Shown here one piece after another: positions 60,395 to 64,000 of a DNA stretch of 64,000 nt. A program made the translations under genes and the position numbers. The stretch lies in contig NZ_JAGJEA010000005.1 in NCBI RefSeq assembly GCF_018100805.1, forward strand, positions 352,267 through 416,266, given 5' to 3'. How positions within the stretch are numbered: the first letter of the stretch is position 1; every line of letters begins with the position of its first letter. Origin of the DNA: Aquimarina sp. MMG016. GTDB lineage: Bacteria > Bacteroidota > Bacteroidia > Flavobacteriales > Flavobacteriaceae. The notes beneath the pieces were generated by a model, which searched no databases, was not told the DNA's origin, and saw nothing but the letters and a program-made list of their open reading frames with translations.

Positions 60395-60847
60395 TTAATG
60401 ATTCCCAGAATCGTTAAATTGCCACAATACATTCACTAGTTGCCATTTTCCATTCAGTTTTACTATATGCATATAATCAATCCAATCATCCGCTATGAGT
60501 TTTACCGAAGCAGTTTTATCATAAATATCCAGTATGATAACTTCTTTTTTTGGATTCTCCGGAAACTTGTCTCCATCTTGGTTATAAGTTTCGGCAAGTA
60601 GGATCATAGCATCGGTAAATGTTTCTCTCAAATATTCCTTTCCAGTTTTTTTGTTTGTCCAAAAAGTTCTTTTAACCATTCTAGGGTGAGCAGCACGTTC
60701 AAATTGTTCAGGCTTCACATTATGCTGAGACTCGATATAATCCAACGCAACTTGTTTAATGTCCAGAGAATCTTTTTGAGTTTGCCCCTGAACAGAAAAA
60801 GTAAAAAGAAAAAAAACAGATATTGTAAGGATAATTAATTGTTTCAT
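60395..60847 (-). CDS. Exported NTF2/lumazine-binding-like protein (cassette-like)
   Basis: 150 residues with a signal peptide to ~21 (FSVQGQ). The mature part reads VALDYIESQHNVKPEQFERAAHPRMVKRTF ... ILDIYDKTASVKLIADDWIDYMHIVKLNGKWQLVNVLW, the pattern of the putative lumazine-binding/DUF4440 (NTF2-like) family common in Bacteroidota. Function unknown. Flanked by attC-like sites (60336 and 60881). Confidence 0.78.
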   Translation of the reverse strand: MKQLIILTISVFFLFTFSVQGQTQKDSLDIKQVALDYIESQHNVKPEQFERAAHPRMVKRTFWTNKKTGKEYLRETFTDAMILLAETYNQDGDKFPENPKKEVIILDIYDKTASVKLIADDWIDYMHIVKLNGKWQLVNVLWQFNDSGNH

Positions 60848-60880
60848 TATTGATTTTAATTTTTGATGCTGTATTAAATG

Positions 60881-60932
60881 AGCTACGTTCTGTGTAAAAT
60901 GCGTTTTAATGCATTTTTATACAGTGTTAACT
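60881..60932 (-). repeat. attC-like site after the 65-aa gene
   Basis: On the minus strand AGTTAAC (60932-60926) opens the site, overlapping the stop codon of the 65-aa gene. Arms TGTATAAAAATGC and GCATTTTACACA surround an 8-base centre, and it ends GAACGTAGCTC. The left end fits RYYYAAC at six of seven; the right end is degenerate. Confidence 0.5.
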
Positions 60933-61128
60933 ACTTTTCTTTTATTCTTTTTTCAAAATTCAGGAGTCCATCCAACATTTCATCATCTTCCTTATAAAAT
61001 ACGGCAGGACAAGGTTCTTTAGGTTTTGTAGCTATAACAATTAATTGACCTAATCTATAATCCGGATTTTCTTTCCAGATTCTCTCAAGATGTTTCAATG
61101 TTTCAGTTATTCTGTTCGGGTCTCTCAT
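60931..61128 (-). CDS. Small conserved-looking cytosolic protein, coupled to the AlkB-like gene
   Basis: 65 residues: MRDPNRITETLKHLERIWKEN, then PDYRLGQLIVIAT and AVFYKEDDEMLDGLLNFEKRI. The arrangement (helix, strand with '...YRLGQLI', acidic helix) resembles small uncharacterised proteins found in cassette arrays; no function known. Its start overlaps the AlkB-like stop codon (TAATG), so the two are translated together and probably sit in one cassette. Confidence 0.75.
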   Translation of the reverse strand: MRDPNRITETLKHLERIWKENPDYRLGQLIVIATKPKEPCPAVFYKEDDEMLDGLLNFEKRIKEK

Positions 61129-61640
61129 TATTTTATTTTTCTAAAGGTCAAACTCATTCGTCCCTTTTCTGTGTCTGATTTAGGTATTGCGTGTTGCCAT
61201 ACATCCTGAATTTCATTCTTCATATAAATTAAGGAGCCAGAAGGTAAAGCATAGTCTCTTATCAATTCTTTATTTTCAATTTTTCTAAATCTTAGAGTAC
61301 GAGTTTCTCCAATCGACACTATAGCTACCCCCGTTCCTTCAAACAAAATATCAGTTTGGTCAGAATGAAATCCCATCTTAGATTTTCCGTCCAAATAGTA
61401 ATTTATTAGACAATTGTTTGGTTCAAAATTTAAAGTCTTGCTAATCGAGTCAACAATAGGTTTCAAATCAGAAGTAAACTCTTGATATGGATAACTTATT
61501 TGAGAGTAGTTGTATGCTTTACCAAAACTTGCAGTTTTACGAGCAGACATTCTTTCATCCCAAGCAACATTATTTCTCAAAGAATTAAATAATTCAAAAG
61601 GATTATTAATAAAGTTCTCTATATAGGTTATTCCATTCAT
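61128..61640 (-). CDS. AlkB-like 2-oxoglutarate/Fe(II) dioxygenase (cassette-like)
   Basis: 170 residues from the ATG at 61640 (MNGITYIENF); an in-frame ATG at 61709 lies within the upstream attC-like site and is rejected. The jelly-roll iron site is clear: HSD in MGFHSDQTDILF (near 97), distal His in WQHAIPKSD (near 151) and Arg in GRMSLTFR. LINYYLDGKSKMGFH and GETRTLRFR match AlkB repair enzymes, which remove alkyl groups from DNA or RNA by oxidation. Small AlkB-like members are common as integron cargo. Coupled to the 65-aa gene. Confidence 0.88.
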   Translation of the reverse strand: MNGITYIENFINNPFELFNSLRNNVAWDERMSARKTASFGKAYNYSQISYPYQEFTSDLKPIVDSISKTLNFEPNNCLINYYLDGKSKMGFHSDQTDILFEGTGVAIVSIGETRTLRFRKIENKELIRDYALPSGSLIYMKNEIQDVWQHAIPKSDTEKGRMSLTFRKIK

Positions 61641-61651
61641 TTTGTAATTGT

Positions 61652-61719
61652 AGTTAACGTCTCTTGCATGGTGCGTTTGCTTGCCGAAGGGAGCAAATAA
61701 ACTATACAAAGTGTTAGAC
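61652..61719 (-). repeat. attC-like site upstream of the AlkB-like gene
   Basis: On the minus strand: R''-type end GTCTAAC (61719-61713, perfect RYYYAAC), ACTTTGTATAG, inverted TTTGCT/AGCAAA arms around a loop with CCCTTCGGC, CATGCAAGAGAC, and R'-type end GTTAACT (61658-61652, six of seven to GTTRRRY). Total 68 bp. The best match to an integron attC in the window. Confidence 0.7.
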
Positions 61720-61726
61720 AGTGTTT

Positions 61727-62401
61727 TTAGTTATAATATTCATAGTCATTTAGGTTTTCTATAGAACCGTTTCTTTGGATATATTTTTTTATATATTCTT
61801 TTATTTTTTTCTTTTTGTTCGATTCATTTTTGAAACTTTCTAATAATTCTTTGTCATCTGCAATTATTCTTTTAACATTCTGTTTTGCTAATCGAATTAT
61901 TTCTCCATCTTCTATGTCTAAAAGTTTACGTTCGAAAGTATTGAAATTTGGTCCAGCAACAATTCCAGTACTGTTGTCAATACTTATATTCTCAAAATAT
62001 GCATATTTTCCTATTCTTTCAATTTTTCTAAATTCTGTTTTAGATGATAGTTTAGCCAAGAATTTTGTTGGATTGGCGCTGAATGGATGAAGATATTTTA
62101 TGTATATGTTTTTACCATCACAAAAACCAAAAACAGAGCCGATTTTCTTTGACTTTTTTCTATCAATCTTTATCCGATAATAAGTTGTCTTTTCGATGCT
62201 TCCAAGACGAATTCTAGATCTTTTTTTAGAATTGATTTCATAACTAAAAGGAATAGAAGGAGTATTGGTTTTAAATTCATCATAATTTTTGTAAATACCT
62301 TTTTTTAGAATTGAGTCCTTAATTATTGAACCGTTTTGCGCATTTATTACCATAAAATTGCTAAAAAATAAAATAATAATTGCGAATCGTATTGTTTTCA
62401 T
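61727..62401 (-). CDS. Exported protein of unknown function (DUF6563-like, cassette-like)
   Basis: 224 residues with a signal peptide to ~21 (FMVINAQ). Following motif GIYKNYDEFKTNTPSIPFSYE and GFCDGKNIYIKYLHPF resemble a flavobacterial DUF6563-type exported family. The C-terminus is a Lys-rich helix (NESNKKKKIKEYIKKYIQRNG). No catalytic motif recognised. Very AT-rich compared with the nap genes. Flanked by the two best attC-like sites (61652 and 62446). Confidence 0.72.
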   Translation of the reverse strand: MKTIRFAIIILFFSNFMVINAQNGSIIKDSILKKGIYKNYDEFKTNTPSIPFSYEINSKKRSRIRLGSIEKTTYYRIKIDRKKSKKIGSVFGFCDGKNIYIKYLHPFSANPTKFLAKLSSKTEFRKIERIGKYAYFENISIDNSTGIVAGPNFNTFERKLLDIEDGEIIRLAKQNVKRIIADDKELLESFKNESNKKKKIKEYIKKYIQRNGSIENLNDYEYYN

Positions 62402-62445
62402 AATGAACTCATTTTATTTGTATTTACGACAGTTATTTTTTTACT

Positions 62446-62513
62446 ACCTAACGTTACGTATATAGTTCATAACTACCCTTCGGGATAGTTATGAACTATA
62501 CACCTTGTTCTAT
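62446..62513 (-). repeat. attC-like site overlapping the Sir2 stop codon
   Basis: On the minus strand: AGAAC (62511-62507), then a 15-bp perfect stem TATAGTTCATAACTA / TAGTTATGAACTATA (62500-62486 with 62475-62461) around TCCCGAAGGG, then TACGTAAC and GTTAGGT (62452-62446, perfect GTTRRRY). The Sir2 stop codon lies in the stem. Confidence 0.7.
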
Positions 62514-63329
62514 GCTTTTTTCTATTTGTTTTTTTATTATTGGAAGTATATCACTACTTCTTTCTCTAACTATTATAGCTCTTTTCTTATCCTTTAAAAG
62601 TTCAGTAAAATGATTGTCATCAATATTCATATCAACTACATATCCTCCAAACTTTAAAGTTGTACGAGCAATTTCTATTGGCAAATTTGTTGCTCCTGAT
62701 GTACCAACTATAAATAAGATTCCACTATTCTTTGCCACTTTCAAAGAGCTAAATTTCTTATTTGTTTTTTCATCATAATATTCGTCAAACCATAAAATAT
62801 TTGGTCTTAACCAATTTCCGCACTCAGGGCATTTTAGAGAATCAATTTCGTCTGTTCTAAGTTCTTCTTTTATATCTTTTCCAGTCAAATTGTTTGGAAT
62901 AGGTAATATCTCCTTACAATCTATTGAGCATTTAACTTCTCTATAATTTCCGTGAACTTCATAAATGTTTTCATTTCCAGCTCTTCTATGTAGATTGTCA
63001 ATATTCTGCGTTATCAAATGAAATTTATCACCTAATATTTTTTCAAGGTCAGCAAGTATTTTATGACTTTCATTTGGCTTAGCATTTTCAATCGTTTTTT
63101 TTCTAAACAATGTATATTGCCAAACTTCTTCTTGATGCCCAATAAAGTATCTATATGTTCCAAATTCTTCTGGTTTGTGATACTTAGTTCCCTTCAACCA
63201 GATTCCGTCTGAACCACGATAAGTCGGAATTCCACTATCAGCAGAAATTCCTGCACCAGTCAAGAAAGTGAATTTGTTTCGTTTCTCTTTCTTTAATACT
63301 TCTTTTATTATTTCGTTGAGTTGATTCAT
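62496..63329 (-). CDS. Sir2-family NAD-dependent deacylase (cassette-like)
   Basis: 277 residues. Sirtuin signatures: LTGAGISADSGIPTYRG (near 24, NAD binding), TQNIDNLHRRAGNENIYEVHG (near 112, catalytic His), a zinc finger with Cys in VKCSIDCKE and LKCPECGN, and FDEYYDEKT. It removes acyl groups from lysines or acts in defence as an NAD consumer. A single-gene unit between attC-like sites at 62446 and 63341, so mobile cargo is plausible. Product class secure, biological target unknown. Confidence 0.92.
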   Translation of the reverse strand: MNQLNEIIKEVLKKEKRNKFTFLTGAGISADSGIPTYRGSDGIWLKGTKYHKPEEFGTYRYFIGHQEEVWQYTLFRKKTIENAKPNESHKILADLEKILGDKFHLITQNIDNLHRRAGNENIYEVHGNYREVKCSIDCKEILPIPNNLTGKDIKEELRTDEIDSLKCPECGNWLRPNILWFDEYYDEKTNKKFSSLKVAKNSGILFIVGTSGATNLPIEIARTTLKFGGYVVDMNIDDNHFTELLKDKKRAIIVRERSSDILPIIKKQIEKSIEQGV

Positions 63330-63340
63330 TCAATTGTATC

Positions 63341-63400
63341 ACAACGTTTTGTGTATGGTTTCGTAGCATCCTGAAGGGTGCTACGAAACCATACACTGTA
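63341..63400 (-). repeat. attC-like site with an 18-bp perfect hairpin
   Basis: Arms 63351-63368 and 63379-63396 are exact reverse complements (GTGTATGGTTTCGTAGCA and its complement) around a 10-base centre. On the minus strand AATAC precedes and AAAAC then GTTGTGA follow; the last fits GTTRRRY only partly. Confidence 0.6.
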
Positions 63401-63403
63401 TTA

Positions 63404-63925
63404 TCATTTTTTTATTTCAATTCGTTTATTTCTATCGTCAGCAATAGTTCGGTGAAGTTTCATCGTATTACAATCGAGTCCATTCGAAATATGCAAACAA
63501 TCATTAATTCCATCAAATTCAAGTTCAAATCCGACAAAGTGGGAATTTGGTTCTTGTCCGTATTCAAGTCCGTAAATTTTGGTTATCGGTTTATTTAGTA
63601 TTGAGTTAATGCTTTTAAAAGTGTTCTTTTTCCACTCTAAAGGCATTTCATCTCCGGATCCGTACCAATCTAATGGATCAGATAAATCAATTTTATTGAT
63701 AGTTAGGCTATATTCTAGTTGATAAGCCGTGAATTCATATTGTTTTCCATCAATCAATATAATAATGGGTCCGTCCTCATTCCATTTGTTTTCATTCTTT
63801 TCCCATTGAACGAAATAAGAGTCAATTGATTTTCCAATTAGCGCATTAAAAGTCTGTTTGTGAAGTTTAATTACATCATCACAACTATTTAGATAATTCA
63901 ATTCATATTTTTCAATTCCTAACAT
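63404..63925 (-). CDS. Unknown cytosolic protein (cassette-like)
   Basis: 173 residues, no signal peptide or membrane helix. Visible pieces are SYFVQWEKNENKWNEDGPIIILIDGKQYEFTA and LDWYGSGDEMPLEWKKNTF; it appears beta-rich with an acidic surface. No family recognised. It has its own attC-like sites on both sides (63341 and 63943) and reads on the minus strand like the rest of the array. Confidence 0.72.
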   Translation of the reverse strand: MLGIEKYELNYLNSCDDVIKLHKQTFNALIGKSIDSYFVQWEKNENKWNEDGPIIILIDGKQYEFTAYQLEYSLTINKIDLSDPLDWYGSGDEMPLEWKKNTFKSINSILNKPITKIYGLEYGQEPNSHFVGFELEFDGINDCLHISNGLDCNTMKLHRTIADDRNKRIEIKK

Positions 63926-63942
63926 TCAAGTTTTTAAATTAC

Positions 63943-64000
63943 ACCTAACGTTCCTTGTATGTTGCGTTTGCCTGCCGAAGGTGGCATATGCAATATGCAA
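63943..64000 (-). repeat. attC-like site cut by the window edge
   Basis: On the minus strand the visible end reads CCTTCGGCAGGCAAACGC, AACATACAAGGAAC and GTTAGGT (63949-63943, perfect GTTRRRY). It is clearly homologous to the site at 61652. The R'' end lies beyond 64000. Confidence 0.6.

Noticed and set aside
61641..61709. Upstream start for the AlkB-like gene
   Set aside because: It runs through the attC-like site, and AlkB homology begins at MNGITYIENF.
62461..62500. Simple rho-independent terminator of the Sir2 gene
   Set aside because: The stem contains the stop codon, no T-run follows, and the flanks match attC-type ends shared with neighbouring sites.

Overview
The window is AT-rich and reads as a chromosomal segment of a marine-type Flavobacteriaceae (Bacteroidota), possibly Aquimarina-like. 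The grounds are type IX secretion (T9SS) tail domains, flavobacterial leucine-rich-repeat (LRR) surface proteins, a TonB receptor with a CarboxypepD_reg-like N-terminus, SC-type lipoproteins and promoters with the Bacteroidota -7 element TAnnTTTG. No rRNA, tRNA, CRISPR array or transposase was seen.

Layout. (1) 1-12.2 kb: three tandem LRR surface proteins that end in a dockerin-like EF-hand pair, followed by two T9SS-sorted proteins with a cohesin-like N-terminal domain, one of them carrying five DUF5011 Ig-like repeats. (2) 12.6-18.7 kb: a lipoprotein, a MauG/CcpA-type di-heme peroxidase, a TonB receptor with a His/Cys-rich small partner, a DJ-1/PfpI protein and a Crp/Fnr regulator. (3) 18.9-26.7 kb: an operon of universal stress protein (USP), cardiolipin synthase, patatin and Crp/Fnr regulator, followed by a sulfane-sulfur module (TauE/SafE, CstB-like persulfide dioxygenase-rhodanese, YeeE/YedE pair). 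A methyltransferase gene with an in-frame nonsense codon sits inside that module. (4) 26.7-50.3 kb: a stress and low-oxygen island with eight more USP genes, Hsp20, D-lactate dehydrogenase, a beta-CASP RNase, an ATP-cone/Mrr-like nuclease, a CcoI-type copper ATPase, an SLC13-type carrier, ATP-type PEP carboxykinase and two porins. (5) 50.4-57.0 kb: a periplasmic nitrate reductase locus (napD, napA, a tandemly duplicated napB-like tetraheme cytochrome, a tetraheme lipoprotein, and an NrfC/NrfD-type quinol dehydrogenase). (6) 57.0-58.3 kb: a gene-poor stretch with two near-identical 28-codon ORFs and a related third ORF, then a degenerate tandem repeat. (7) 58.3-64.0 kb: short unrelated genes all on the minus strand. 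From 59.6 kb onward most are separated by inverted-repeat sites that look like integron attC sites.

How the parts work together. At least nine operators of the form TGAY-N4-RTCA (FNR-like core) lie in front of the USP, Hsp20, copper ATPase, DUF2892 and nap-side porin genes. In every case a -7-like element is centred exactly 33 bp from the operator centre, which is the geometry of class II activation by a Crp/Fnr protein. A second operator, GTAAC-N4-GTTAC, with the same 33-bp phasing, precedes tauE, the CstB-like gene and (less well conserved) yeeE, directly downstream of a Crp/Fnr gene with a Cys-x5-Cys-Cys motif. A third promoter class, a direct repeat of about TTGTAYCCC placed 31 bp upstream of the -7 element, is shared by two LRR genes and the di-heme peroxidase. 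Together these suggest a coordinated low-oxygen/stress-survival region followed by an accessory gene-cassette region. All functional statements are from reading the sequence; no database search was run.
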